Below, piece after piece: positions 31,594-39,682 of a DNA stretch of 39,682 bases. The translations under genes were made by a program, and so were the position numbers. The notes below the pieces were generated by a model that was not told the DNA's origin, ran no database searches, and was given only the letters and a program-made list of their open reading frames with translations. The number at the start of each line of letters is the position of its first letter. The stretch's first letter is position 1. The stretch comes from an uncultured Eubacterium sp. (GTDB lineage: Bacteria; Bacillota; Clostridia; Lachnospirales; Lachnospiraceae), in contig CAKRFN010000020.1 in NCBI GenBank assembly GCA_934320655.1, positions 1-39,682 of the forward strand, given 5' to 3'.

Positions 31594-31605
31594 TATACCG
31601 GTATA
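31594..31605. promoter_or_regulatory. 12-base perfect palindrome upstream of plsX
   Basis: TATACCGGTATA equals its own reverse complement and is followed at once by a second TACCGG half (31604-31608 region). It lies 38 bases upstream of the plsX -35 box. It could be an operator for a lipid-synthesis regulator, but it does not match FapR or FabT sites that I know, and chance is possible. Confidence 0.3.
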
Positions 31606-31643
31606 CCGGAAATGTCGAAGAAACGGAACAGTTACAGAACATC

Positions 31644-31672
31644 TTGATTTTTACACAGAGTTATAGTATAGT
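31644..31672 (+). promoter_or_regulatory. plsX operon promoter
   Basis: TTGATT (31644-31649) and TATAGT (31667-31672) are spaced by 17 bases, 53 bases before the plsX start and downstream of the rpmF terminator. It likely drives plsX and acpP. Confidence 0.6.
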
Positions 31673-31725
31673 CCTTTTAGAGTTGCTGTTCATGAAGTGG
31701 ACAGCACGTATACGAGGAGGAAAAT

Positions 31726-32745
31726 ATGTCAGAAACAGTTCATGTGGCACTGGATGCCATGGGCGGTGACAATGCACCGGGAGAGATCATCAAGGGTGCG
31801 GTTGATGCCGTAAAAGAACGCTCCGATATAAAGGTCACGCTGGTCGGACAGGAGGCAGTTATCGAAGAAGAGCTGCGCAAATACGACTATCCGAAGGAGC
31901 AGATCGGGATCAGAAATGCGACAGAAATGATTGAGATGGCAGAACCGCCAGTTGTGGCGATTCGCAAGAAGAAGGATTCATCCATTGTGGTCGGCATGAA
32001 TATGGTAAAGCATGAGGAGGCAGATGCGTTTGTATCCGCCGGCAGTTCGGGTGCGATTCTCGCAGGCGGACAGCTCATCGTCGGCAGAATCCGGGGAATC
32101 GAACGTCCCCCGCTGGCACCGCTCATCCCGACAGAAAAGGGTGTATCACTCCTGGTTGACTGCGGTGCGAATGTGGATGCGAGGGCGTCCCATCTGGTGC
32201 AGTTTGCGCAGATGGGTTCGATCTATATGGAGCATGTGGTCGGAGTCAAAAATCCCCGCGTGGCGATCGTAAATATCGGCGCGGAGGAGGAAAAGGGAAA
32301 TGCACTCGTCAAAGAGACGTTTCCGCTGCTCAAGCAGTGTACCGGAATCAATTTTATCGGCAGTATTGAGGCGCGTGAGATTCCGCACGGTGCGGCAGAT
32401 GTGATCGTGTGTGAAGCATTTGTGGGAAATGTAATCTTAAAGTTATATGAGGGACTGGCAGGAACGTTGGTCGGTGTGATCAAAAAGGGACTGCTCAGTA
32501 CATTGAGAAGTAAGATCGGTGCGGCACTGGCGCTGCCTGCATTAAAAAAGACACTGAAAGCCTTTGATGCGACGGCTTACGGCGGAGCTCCCCTGCTCGG
32601 TTGCAAGGGGCTGGTCGTAAAGACGCACGGAAGCGCAAAGGCGATCGAGGTGAAAAATTCGATTATCCAGTGCGTGACGTTCAAGCAGCAGGCGATCAAT
32701 GATAAGATTAAGGAAAATATCCTTGCGGAGAAAAGCGGGGAATAA
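31726..32745 (+). CDS. plsX: Phosphate acyltransferase PlsX
   Basis: Transfers fatty acyl groups from acyl carrier protein to phosphate, giving acyl phosphate for phospholipid synthesis at the membrane. Hallmarks: VHVALDAMGGDNAPGEIIKG (residues 5-24), FVSAGSSGAILAGG, LVDCGANVDARASHLVQFA, VNIGAEEEKGN and ATAYGGAPLLGCKG. The 339 residues are typical. GAGGAGG lies close upstream of the ATG. The acyl carrier protein gene, its substrate donor, follows after 45 bases; the fabD and fabG genes that sit between them in Bacillus are absent. Confidence 0.96.
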   Translation: MSETVHVALDAMGGDNAPGEIIKGAVDAVKERSDIKVTLVGQEAVIEEELRKYDYPKEQIGIRNATEMIEMAEPPVVAIRKKKDSSIVVGMNMVKHEEADAFVSAGSSGAILAGGQLIVGRIRGIERPPLAPLIPTEKGVSLLVDCGANVDARASHLVQFAQMGSIYMEHVVGVKNPRVAIVNIGAEEEKGNALVKETFPLLKQCTGINFIGSIEAREIPHGAADVIVCEAFVGNVILKLYEGLAGTLVGVIKKGLLSTLRSKIGAALALPALKKTLKAFDATAYGGAPLLGCKGLVVKTHGSAKAIEVKNSIIQCVTFKQQAINDKIKENILAEKSGE

Positions 32746-32790
32746 ATATAATTTTTTATGAGCATATAATAAAAAGAAAGGAAAAACGAT

Positions 32791-33021
32791 ATGGAATTCG
32801 AAAGGCTGAAAAGAATCATTGGGGAAGTATTGAATGTGAATAAAGATGAGATCACTGAGGACACCACTTTTATTGACGATCTGGGAGCAGATTCACTCGA
32901 TATTTTCCAGATTATTATGGGTATTGAGGAGGAATTTGACATTGAAATCCCTACCGAAGAGGCAGAAAAGATCAGCACAGTCGGTGATGCGGTTGAACAG
33001 ATCAAGAACGCATTAAGCTAA
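32791..33021 (+). CDS. acpP: Acyl carrier protein
   Basis: A 76-residue acidic four-helix carrier for fatty acid synthesis. The phosphopantetheine attachment serine is Ser35 in GADSLDIFQ. The surrounding helix II reads DSLDIFQIIMGIEEEFDIEIP, with the acidic face used by partner enzymes. AAAGGAAA precedes the ATG. An intrinsic terminator follows 14 bases after the stop. Confidence 0.95.
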   Translation: MEFERLKRIIGEVLNVNKDEITEDTTFIDDLGADSLDIFQIIMGIEEEFDIEIPTEEAEKISTVGDAVEQIKNALS

Positions 33022-33035
33022 TTTCGTAGAGTAGG

Positions 33036-33069
33036 AACGGAGGCGCTGACGATAGGCACCTCCGTTTTT
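33036..33069 (+). terminator. Intrinsic terminator after acpP
   Basis: AACGGAGG (33036-33043) pairs with CCTCCGTT (33059-33066), followed by TTTTT. The 15-base loop can form a few inner pairs. It separates plsX-acpP from rnc-smc-ftsY, though no clear new promoter is seen, so partial read-through is likely. Confidence 0.75.
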
Positions 33070-33117
33070 CCATCTGTTAAAAAACAAGTCTGAGGGCTCA
33101 TGAAAAGGAGGAGAGAA

Positions 33118-33822
33118 GTGAAAAGACCGATAGAATTTCAGTCGGTGATCGGCTATCAGTTCAAGCAGGAAGGATTGCTGACGCAGGCGTTGACACACAG
33201 CTCGTATGCCAATGAAAAGCATATGAAAAAAGGGTCTGATAACGAGCGTCTGGAGTTTCTGGGAGATGCGGTGCTGGAGATCGTTTCCAGCGAATTTTTA
33301 TACCATAAATACCCGCAGCTGCCGGAGGGTGAACTGACAAAGCTGCGCGCCAGTCTGGTGTGTGAGCCGACACTGGCATTTTGTACCGAACCGCTGCATC
33401 TGGGCGATTATTTGCAGCTCGGAAAAGGCGAGGATATGACCGGCGGCAGAATGCGCAAGTCTATTTTATCCGATGCACTCGAGGCGGTGATCGGAGCAAT
33501 TTATCTGGATGGTGGTTTTGCTAGTGCAAAGGAGTTTATCTCCAAGTATATACTGACAGATACAGAGCATAAGCAGCTCTTTTATGATAGCAAGACGATC
33601 CTTCAGGAAGAAGTGCAGGGCAGCGGTCACGGCACGCTGCATTATGAGCTGGTTCGTGAGGAAGGACCGGATCACAACAAGCATTTTGTTGTGGCGGCAT
33701 ATGTGGATACCGAGATGTTGGGCACCGGAGAGGGTTCTACCAAGAAAGCAGCCGAGCAGCAGGCGGCATATCAGGCACTGCTCAGACTGCGGGGGCTGAA
33801 CGGAGGTGACGCATGTATTTAA
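33118..33822 (+). CDS. rnc: Ribonuclease III
   Basis: Double-strand-specific endonuclease that processes rRNA precursors and structured mRNAs. The catalytic signature NERLEFLGDAVLEI is at about residues 42-55, with a second acidic cluster in SDALEAVIGAIYLDGG, and the C-terminal double-stranded RNA-binding domain runs from DSKTILQEEVQG to AAEQQAAYQALLRL. The GTG at 33118 is preferred because AAAAGGAGG sits six bases upstream of it; an ATG at 33100 would place that site inside the gene. It overlaps smc by ten bases. Confidence 0.94.
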   Translation: MKRPIEFQSVIGYQFKQEGLLTQALTHSSYANEKHMKKGSDNERLEFLGDAVLEIVSSEFLYHKYPQLPEGELTKLRASLVCEPTLAFCTEPLHLGDYLQLGKGEDMTGGRMRKSILSDALEAVIGAIYLDGGFASAKEFISKYILTDTEHKQLFYDSKTILQEEVQGSGHGTLHYELVREEGPDHNKHFVVAAYVDTEMLGTGEGSTKKAAEQQAAYQALLRLRGLNGGDACI

Positions 33823-36800
33823 AAAGCATCGAATTGCAGGGCTTCAAATCATTTGCAAACAAGCTGGTGTTCGACTTTCATAACGGCATCACAGGTATCG
33901 TCGGGCCGAACGGCTCTGGAAAGAGTAATGTAGCGGATGCGGTGCGCTGGGTGCTCGGAGAGCAGAGTGCAAAGCAGCTGCGCGGCGCGAGCATGCAGGA
34001 TGTTATTTTTGCGGGAACAGAGAACCGCAAACCGCTCAGCTACGCATATGTGGCGATCACGCTGGACAACTCGGATCAGCAGTTACCGGTCGATTATAAT
34101 GAAGTGACGATCGCCCGTCGGGTGTACCGTTCGGGAGAGAGTGAATATCTGTTAAACGGCAGTCCGTGCCGTTTGAAGGATGTCAATGAGCTGTTTTACG
34201 ATACGGGTATCGGTAAAGAGGGCTATTCGATCATCGGACAGGGTCAGATCGACAAGATCTTAAGCGGTCGCCCCGAGGAGCGGCGTGAGCTGTTCGACGA
34301 GGCGGCAGGCATCGTGAAATACAAGCGCAGAAAGGCGACGACGCAAAAGAAACTGGACAGTGAGCGCGAGAATCTGGTGCGTATCAATGATATTCTCGCA
34401 GAGCTGGAGCGTCAGGTCGGACCGTTGGAGCGTCAGGCGGAAAAAGCCCGCATTTATCTGAAAAAGAAAGAAGAGCGGAAAAACTACGACATCCATGCCT
34501 TTTTGCTCGAAATGGACCAGATGGAGCAGCAGGAGCAGTCGCTCGGGGAGAAATACCGGATTGCGGCGGATCAGCTCGAGGAGACAAAGCAGAAGAAGGC
34601 GCAGAACGAGACGGCGTATCAGGATTTGCAGGATGCGATCCGGACGATGGACGAGCAGATCGCATCGATCCGTGATGAGATCGCCGGGACGAGTGTTACA
34701 AAGGGCAAGCTGGAGGGACAGATCAATGTCTTAAAGGAACAGATCCATGCGGCACAGATGTCGGACGAGCATTATAAAAATCGTATGTCTGCGATCGAGG
34801 GTGAGCGCACTGAGCGTGAGACGCAGCGTGCCTCCTACGAGGAGGAAAAACAGCAGTTGGACGAGCGGCTTTCAGCGGTGACGGAAAAGCGGGTCACATT
34901 GGAGCAGCGTCTGGCAGAAGTCCAGAAAAAGATCGCAGAATGCAATGCAGGCATAGAAAAAGGGAAAAATGAGATTATCGAGCTGCTCAACCATCGTGGA
35001 AATATCAAGTCACGCGGACAGAAATACGATACGATGCTCGAACAGATCAATATCCAGAAAGCGCAGTTGACAAAACGGCGTTTGCAGCGAAAGAGTGAGG
35101 AATCCGGCTTTGAGCAGGAGGTTGTCCGCTGTGAGGAAGAACTGCGTGTGGCAACTGAGCAGAATGCGGCGTTGCAGCAGGAGATCTCCGGCTTTGAGGA
35201 AAAGGACAGGGAGTGGGCGCGAAGGCTCACAGATACCAGAAAGCTGTTAGAGGAGTCTACGGTATCTTTCCATAAAAAACAGTCCAGACTCGAGTCGCTG
35301 CAAAACATCGCGGAGCGCTATGAGGGCTACGGCGGCAGTGTCCGGCGCGTCATGGAGAAAAAGGATGAGATTTCCGGGATTCACGGTGTTGTGGCGGATC
35401 TCATGAAGGTGGATAAAAAATACGAGACAGCCGTGGAGACCGCGCTCGGCGGTAATATCCAGAATGTCGTCACAGAGGATGAGGCGACGGCAAAGCAGCT
35501 CATTTCTTATCTGAAACAGAACCGGCTCGGACGCGCGACATTTTTACCTTTGACGAGCGTCAAAGGCGGGGACAACAGCAAATATGAGCGCGCGCTCGGC
35601 AGGACGGGTGTGCTCGGCATGGCAAATGAGCTGGTCAGGGTAGATCCGGTCTATGACGGTATCATGGCATATCTGCTCGGCAGAGTCGTTGTTGCGGACA
35701 CGATCGACCATGCGCTGGCGCTGGCAAAAGAGTTTCACTATTCATTACATATCGTTACGTTAGAGGGCGAATACCTAAGTCCCGGCGGATCGCTGGCAGG
35801 TGGTGCGTTTAAAAACAGCAGCAATCTGCTCGGCAGAAACCGTGAGATTCAGGAGCTCGAAAAGAGTATCCGGACCTTGCAGGAGGAGATCGGGGCAAAG
35901 AAAAACCGCATTGAGGACATCAAAACGGCGCGTGAACTGCTCACGGAAGATCTCGAGGCGGCGCGTGAAAAGCTGCAGCAGGGTTATCTGGCTGCGAATA
36001 CGGCGAAGCTGAACTACAACCGTGCGAAGGAACAGAAGGAGCAGAGTGAAAAGGTATTTACCGGACTTCAGTTAGAGACAAAACAGTTAGAAGAACAACA
36101 GTCCCAGATCGAGCTCGACAAGGAGCATATCGCAGGCGAATTGTCTGATGCGGACAAGCGTCAGCGGGAGATCGAGGAGGAGAGCGAACGTTTGCAGGGC
36201 ATTCTGGATGAACAGATCTATCTGGAGGAGAGTGCGACGAAGGAGTTTTCTGCGATCCAGATCGATGAGTCCAATTTCCGCCAACGGAGCGAGTTTATAC
36301 AGGAAAATCTCGACCGTGTGCACGGGGAACTTGAAAAGCTGGCAGATGAGACGAAGCAGCTTCAGGAAGGACTGACGCAGTCGCAGGAGGATGTCGTACA
36401 AAAGACAGAGCAGATCGAACAGATCCGCCAGACGATCATCGCCGGTGATGACAGCCATTCGCGCCTCGAACAGCAGTTAAAAGAGGCGACGGAGCGCAAG
36501 GAGCAGCTCTCGGAGGATAACAAGAGCTTTTACCAGAAAAACGATGAGCTGGCATCACAGATCACGGAGCTGGAAAAAGAGATTTTCCGTCTGAACAACG
36601 GTCAGGAAAAGCTGAGCGAGGCGAAGGAATACCAGACTTCTTATATGTGGAACGAGTACGAGCTGACTTATCACAATGCGCTTGCACTGCGCACCGACGA
36701 GGTCTATACACTTGCGGAACTGAAAAAACGCATTGCGGAAGTCAAGGAGGAGATCCGCAGGCTCGGGGATGTCAATGTCAATGCGATCGAGGATTATCGG

Positions 36801-37379
36801 GAGCTGAACGAGCGTTATACGTTTTTAAAGACCCAGCATGATGATCTGATCGAGGCAGAGCAGACGCTCATGCAGATCATCGAGGAACTGGATACCGGTA
36901 TGCGCAAGCAGTTTACAGAGAAGTTTGCGGACATCCAGAGAGAGTTTGACAAGGCATTCAAGGATCTGTTTGGCGGCGGCAAGGGCACGCTGGAGCTGCT
37001 TGAGGATGAAGAACATGACTTGCTCGAATGCGGCATCCGCATCATTGCACAGCCGCCCGGAAAGAAGCTGCAAAATATGATGCAGCTCTCCGGAGGAGAA
37101 AAATCGTTGACGGCGATCGCACTGCTGTTTGCGATCCAGAACTTAAAGCCGTCACCATTCTGTCTGCTGGATGAGATCGAGGCGGCACTGGATGATTCCA
37201 ACGTAGACCGTTTTGCAAAGTATCTGCATAAGCTGACGAAAAACACGCAGTTTATCATTATCACACACAGGAGGGGCACGATGAATGCGGCGGATCGTCT
37301 GTACGGTATCACGATGCAGGAAAAGGGCGTATCCACACTCGTATCGGTCAATCTGATCGAGGCGGATCTTGACGAATAG
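33813..37379 (+). CDS. smc: Chromosome segregation ATPase SMC
   Basis: Condensin core that organises and segregates the chromosome with ScpA and ScpB. At 1188 residues it is full length. The N-terminal head has Walker A GPNGSGKS (31-38) and GEGYSIIGQGQI-like switch sequence (EGYSIIGQGQIDKIL). Long coiled coils flank a hinge at about residues 505-680 (YGGSVRRVMEKKDEISGIHG to GGSLAGGAFKNSSN). The C-terminal head has the LSGGEKSLTAIALLFAI signature (from 1092) and Walker B LLDEIEAALDD with Asp1120 and Glu1121. GGAGGTG precedes the ATG. It is followed by ftsY after ten bases, as in most Firmicutes. Confidence 0.98.
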   Translation: MYLKSIELQGFKSFANKLVFDFHNGITGIVGPNGSGKSNVADAVRWVLGEQSAKQLRGASMQDVIFAGTENRKPLSYAYVAITLDNSDQQLPVDYNEVTIARRVYRSGESEYLLNGSPCRLKDVNELFYDTGIGKEGYSIIGQGQIDKILSGRPEERRELFDEAAGIVKYKRRKATTQKKLDSERENLVRINDILAELERQVGPLERQAEKARIYLKKKEERKNYDIHAFLLEMDQMEQQEQSLGEKYRIAADQLEETKQKKAQNETAYQDLQDAIRTMDEQIASIRDEIAGTSVTKGKLEGQINVLKEQIHAAQMSDEHYKNRMSAIEGERTERETQRASYEEEKQQLDERLSAVTEKRVTLEQRLAEVQKKIAECNAGIEKGKNEIIELLNHRGNIKSRGQKYDTMLEQINIQKAQLTKRRLQRKSEESGFEQEVVRCEEELRVATEQNAALQQEISGFEEKDREWARRLTDTRKLLEESTVSFHKKQSRLESLQNIAERYEGYGGSVRRVMEKKDEISGIHGVVADLMKVDKKYETAVETALGGNIQNVVTEDEATAKQLISYLKQNRLGRATFLPLTSVKGGDNSKYERALGRTGVLGMANELVRVDPVYDGIMAYLLGRVVVADTIDHALALAKEFHYSLHIVTLEGEYLSPGGSLAGGAFKNSSNLLGRNREIQELEKSIRTLQEEIGAKKNRIEDIKTARELLTEDLEAAREKLQQGYLAANTAKLNYNRAKEQKEQSEKVFTGLQLETKQLEEQQSQIELDKEHIAGELSDADKRQREIEEESERLQGILDEQIYLEESATKEFSAIQIDESNFRQRSEFIQENLDRVHGELEKLADETKQLQEGLTQSQEDVVQKTEQIEQIRQTIIAGDDSHSRLEQQLKEATERKEQLSEDNKSFYQKNDELASQITELEKEIFRLNNGQEKLSEAKEYQTSYMWNEYELTYHNALALRTDEVYTLAELKKRIAEVKEEIRRLGDVNVNAIEDYRELNERYTFLKTQHDDLIEAEQTLMQIIEELDTGMRKQFTEKFADIQREFDKAFKDLFGGGKGTLELLEDEEHDLLECGIRIIAQPPGKKLQNMMQLSGGEKSLTAIALLFAIQNLKPSPFCLLDEIEAALDDSNVDRFAKYLHKLTKNTQFIIITHRRGTMNAADRLYGITMQEKGVSTLVSVNLIEADLDE

Positions 37380-37389
37380 GAGACAGATC

Positions 37390-38361
37390 ATGGAACAGAC
37401 AACAGAGAAGAAAAAAGGATTTTTCGGCAGACTCGTAGAGGGTCTGACCAAGACGAGAGACAATATCGTCAAAGGAATCGATAACGTATTCAGCGGATTT
37501 TCAAATATCGACGATGATTTTTACGAGGAGATCGAGGAGATTCTTGTCATGGGAGATCTCGGTGTCCATGCGACGGAGGAGATCATTGAAAATCTCAAGC
37601 GGCAGGTGAAGGAACAGCATATCAAGGAGCCTGCGGACTGTAAGGAGCTGCTGATCGAGAGCATCAAGCGACAGATGGATGTCGGAGAGACCGCCTACCG
37701 TTTTGAACAGGAGACATCGGTCGTCATGGTGATCGGAGTCAACGGTGTCGGCAAGACGACATCGATCGGAAAACTCGCCGGAAAGCTCAAGGCACAGGGA
37801 AAAAAAGTCATCGTGGCGGCAGCGGATACGTTCCGCGCGGCGGCAGGCAGCCAGCTCGAGGAGTGGGCAAACCGTGCCGGAGTAGAGATGATCGGCGGAC
37901 AGGAGGGCGCAGATCCGGCGGCGATCGTCTACGATGCGATCGCGGCGGCGAAGGCGCGTCATGCGGATGTGTTATTGTGTGACACGGCAGGACGTCTGCA
38001 CAATAAGAAAAACCTAATGGAAGAACTGCGCAAAATGAACCACATTATTGACAGGGAATATCCCGACGCATTCCGTGAGACACTGGTCGTTCTGGACGGC
38101 ACGACCGGGCAGAATGCACTTGCACAGGCAAAACAGTTCTCGGAAGTAGCGGACATCACAGGTATTATTTTGACGAAGATGGACGGAACGGCAAAAGGCG
38201 GTATCGCGGTTGCGATCCAGTCAGAGCTGGGAATACCGGTGAAATATATCGGTGTGGGTGAGTCGATTGATGACCTGCAGAAATTTGATTCAAATGATTT
38301 TGTAAATGCACTCTTTGACAGAGCGCCGGAAAGGGATGAAGAACATGCTGACATTGGATAA
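37390..38361 (+). CDS. ftsY: Signal recognition particle receptor FtsY
   Basis: GTPase that docks ribosome-SRP complexes at the membrane for protein insertion. The 323-residue protein has a short basic N-terminus (KKKGFFGRLVEGLTKTRDN), the N helical bundle and the G domain: G1 GVNGVGKT (116-123), ADTFRAAA, DTAGR (198-202) and TKMDGTAKGG (262-271). The long acidic A domain of the E. coli protein is absent, as usual in Gram-positives. The ATG at 37390 follows a GGAG that overlaps the smc stop. The 3' end overlaps ilvA by 17 bases; ylxM-ffh, often found next, is missing here. Confidence 0.96.
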   Translation: MEQTTEKKKGFFGRLVEGLTKTRDNIVKGIDNVFSGFSNIDDDFYEEIEEILVMGDLGVHATEEIIENLKRQVKEQHIKEPADCKELLIESIKRQMDVGETAYRFEQETSVVMVIGVNGVGKTTSIGKLAGKLKAQGKKVIVAAADTFRAAAGSQLEEWANRAGVEMIGGQEGADPAAIVYDAIAAAKARHADVLLCDTAGRLHNKKNLMEELRKMNHIIDREYPDAFRETLVVLDGTTGQNALAQAKQFSEVADITGIILTKMDGTAKGGIAVAIQSELGIPVKYIGVGESIDDLQKFDSNDFVNALFDRAPERDEEHADIG

Positions 38362-39556
38362 ATTTGAAGAAGCAAGTGAGAAAGTAAAAGAGGTCACACT
38401 CGAGACCAAACTGGTCTACAGTGATTATCTGAGTGAGCAGACCGGAAACAAGGTCTATTTAAAGCCGGAAAATATGCAGTTTACAGGTGCCTACAAGGTA
38501 CGTGGCGCGTATTATAAGATCAGCACGCTCTCCGATGAGGAGCGCGCCAGAGGTCTGATCACCGCATCTGCCGGAAACCATGCACAGGGAGTCGCATATG
38601 CGGCAAAATGTTACGGCTGTAAGGCGACGATCGTCATGCCGACGACGACACCGCTCATCAAGGTCAACCGCACGAAAGGCTACGGCGCAGAGGTCGTGCT
38701 GTATGGTGATGTCTATGATGAGGCGTGCGCACACGCATTGGAGCTGGCAAAGGAGCACGGATATACGTTTATCCATCCGTTCGACGATCTGGCGGTAGCG
38801 ACCGGACAGGGCACGATCGCGATGGAGATCTTCAAGGAACTGCCGCTCGTGGAATATATCCTCGTACCGATCGGCGGAGGCGGACTGGCGACCGGTGTAT
38901 CGACACTGGCAAAGCTGCTCAACCCGAAGATCAAGGTCATCGGCGTGGAGCCGGCAGGTGCAAACTGTATGCAGGTATCTTTCCGTGAGGGTAAAGTGAC
39001 GACGCTGCCGAGTGTCAATACGATCGCAGATGGTACTGCGGTAAAGACACCGGGCGAGCATATTTTCCCTTATATCAAAAAGAATCTGGATGACATCATC
39101 ACGGTGGAGGATGACGAGCTCGTTGTCGCATTCCTCGATATGGTGGAAAACCATAAGATGATCGTAGAAAATTCGGGACTTCTGACCGTCGCAGCACTCA
39201 AGAAGCTAAAGGCGAAAAATAAGCGTGTTGTATCGATTTTAAGTGGTGGAAACATGGATGTGATCACGATGTCCTCTGTCGTACAGCAGGGACTGATCTT
39301 CAGAGACCGTATCTTTACCGTATCGGTATTGCTGCCTGATAAGCCGGGTGAGCTGTGCAAGGTATCCGGACTGATCGCAGGCGTGCAGGGTAATGTCATC
39401 AAGCTCGAACACAACCAGTTTGTCAGCACGAACCGCAGCGCGGCAGTGGAGCTGCGCATCACGTTAGAGTGCTTTGGAACGGATCACAAGAAGCAGATCA
39501 TGCAGGCACTGGAAAAGGAAGGCTACCGCCCGAAACTTGTGCGGACGACACTTTAA
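38345..39556 (+). CDS. ilvA: Threonine ammonia-lyase with C-terminal ACT domain
   Basis: PLP enzyme converting threonine to 2-oxobutyrate and ammonia, feeding isoleucine synthesis or threonine fermentation. The PLP lysine is Lys51 in FTGAYKVRGAYYKI; SAGNHAQGVAYAA and the phosphate-binding GGGGLATG follow. After residue about 325 (FTVSVLLPDKPGELCKVSGL) a single ACT regulatory domain ends the 403-residue protein. This is the shorter class with one ACT-like domain rather than the two regulatory domains of E. coli IlvA, so it may be catabolic (TdcB-like) or biosynthetic. The ATG at 38345 lies inside ftsY with AAAGGG about ten bases upstream, implying coupled translation. ilvA is a conventional symbol; the pathway role is uncertain. 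Confidence 0.9.
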   Translation: MLTLDKFEEASEKVKEVTLETKLVYSDYLSEQTGNKVYLKPENMQFTGAYKVRGAYYKISTLSDEERARGLITASAGNHAQGVAYAAKCYGCKATIVMPTTTPLIKVNRTKGYGAEVVLYGDVYDEACAHALELAKEHGYTFIHPFDDLAVATGQGTIAMEIFKELPLVEYILVPIGGGGLATGVSTLAKLLNPKIKVIGVEPAGANCMQVSFREGKVTTLPSVNTIADGTAVKTPGEHIFPYIKKNLDDIITVEDDELVVAFLDMVENHKMIVENSGLLTVAALKKLKAKNKRVVSILSGGNMDVITMSSVVQQGLIFRDRIFTVSVLLPDKPGELCKVSGLIAGVQGNVIKLEHNQFVSTNRSAAVELRITLECFGTDHKKQIMQALEKEGYRPKLVRTTL

Positions 39557-39682
39557 CTGCCATTATAATAGGCGTTTGCGAAACTATTTTTGTCAGGTTT
39601 TTGGTCATGCAAGCACATTGTTAAGAGGTCGCAGCTCCCGCAAGCATGTCTGTTTTGCTTTCGTTGCACGAACCATTCCGAT
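39553..39682 (-). CDS. Possible 3' end of a minus-strand reading frame (partial)
   Basis: On the minus strand a frame is open from the window edge for 42 codons and ends in NSFANAYYNGS, with its stop overlapping the ilvA stop through the shared TTAA. A second minus-strand frame in the same bases is open from the edge to 39605 and contains VRATKAKQTCLRELRPLNNV. Neither matches a protein family I recognise, and at most one can be real. No start, promoter or terminator is visible, so this may be non-coding. It is listed because it accounts for the last 126 bases of the window. Confidence 0.2.
   Translation of the reverse strand, partial: SEWFVQRKQNRHACGSCDLLTMCLHDQKPDKNSFANAYYNGS

Noticed and set aside
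32761..32790. Separate promoter for acpP based on TATAAT at 32765-32770
   Set aside because: No acceptable -35 sequence lies 16-18 bases upstream; such AT-rich matches are common here.
1..39682. CRISPR array, tRNA or rRNA genes, toxin-antitoxin or phage genes
   Set aside because: No regularly spaced repeats, tRNA-like cloverleaf with conserved arms, rRNA sequence or phage structural genes were recognised on either strand.

Overview
The window looks like a chromosomal segment of a Gram-positive anaerobe of the Clostridia, most probably a Lachnospiraceae gut commensal. The grounds are strong AGGAGG-type ribosome binding sites, TTGACA/TATAAT-type promoters, the ackA-yceD-rpmF-plsX-acpP-rnc-smc-ftsY order, and a B. 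subtilis yes-like sugar locus next to a gut-type beta-glucuronidase. The genus assignment is inference. I saw no tRNA, rRNA, CRISPR array, prophage or complete insertion sequence.

Region 1 (1-6970): the 3' end of an Rpn/PD-(D/E)XK nuclease-like gene, then arginine biosynthesis. argG on the minus strand diverges from argC-GNAT-argJ-argB-argD on the plus strand across a 324-base control region that carries an ARG-box-like palindrome. argF, argH, carAB and argR are not in the window.

Region 2 (6990-13427): a probable operon of a ComEA-like lipoprotein, an OmpR-type response regulator, a sensor kinase, a lipoprotein with two GerMN domains, and ComEC. The regulator-kinase-GerMN order recalls actinobacterial MtrA-MtrB-LpqB, here placed between two DNA-uptake genes.

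Region 3 (13338-15994, minus strand): aroC (chorismate synthase) and tmcAL (tRNA-Met cytidine acetate ligase). The aroC terminator lies inside the end of comEC.

Region 4 (16064-29425): an accessory locus for a uronic-acid-containing glycan. A minus-strand YesN/YesM-type two-component pair diverges from a plus-strand operon: sugar-binding lipoprotein, two ABC permeases, GH88 unsaturated glucuronyl hydrolase, heparinase II/III-family lyase, YesL/DUF624 membrane protein, GH2 beta-glucuronidase and a small discoidin-like protein. No enzyme in it shows a signal peptide, so oligosaccharides are probably imported and taken apart in the cytoplasm: the lyase makes unsaturated ends, GH88 removes unsaturated uronate, and GH2 removes saturated glucuronate. 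A strong terminator closes the operon.

Region 5 (29447-39556): core genes ackA, yceD, rpmF, plsX, acpP, rnc, smc and ftsY, followed by an overlapping threonine ammonia-lyase gene. The last about 130 bases may hold the end of a minus-strand reading frame.

Start codons were chosen by ribosome binding site and family N-terminus; several differ from the longest possible frame. No database search was run.
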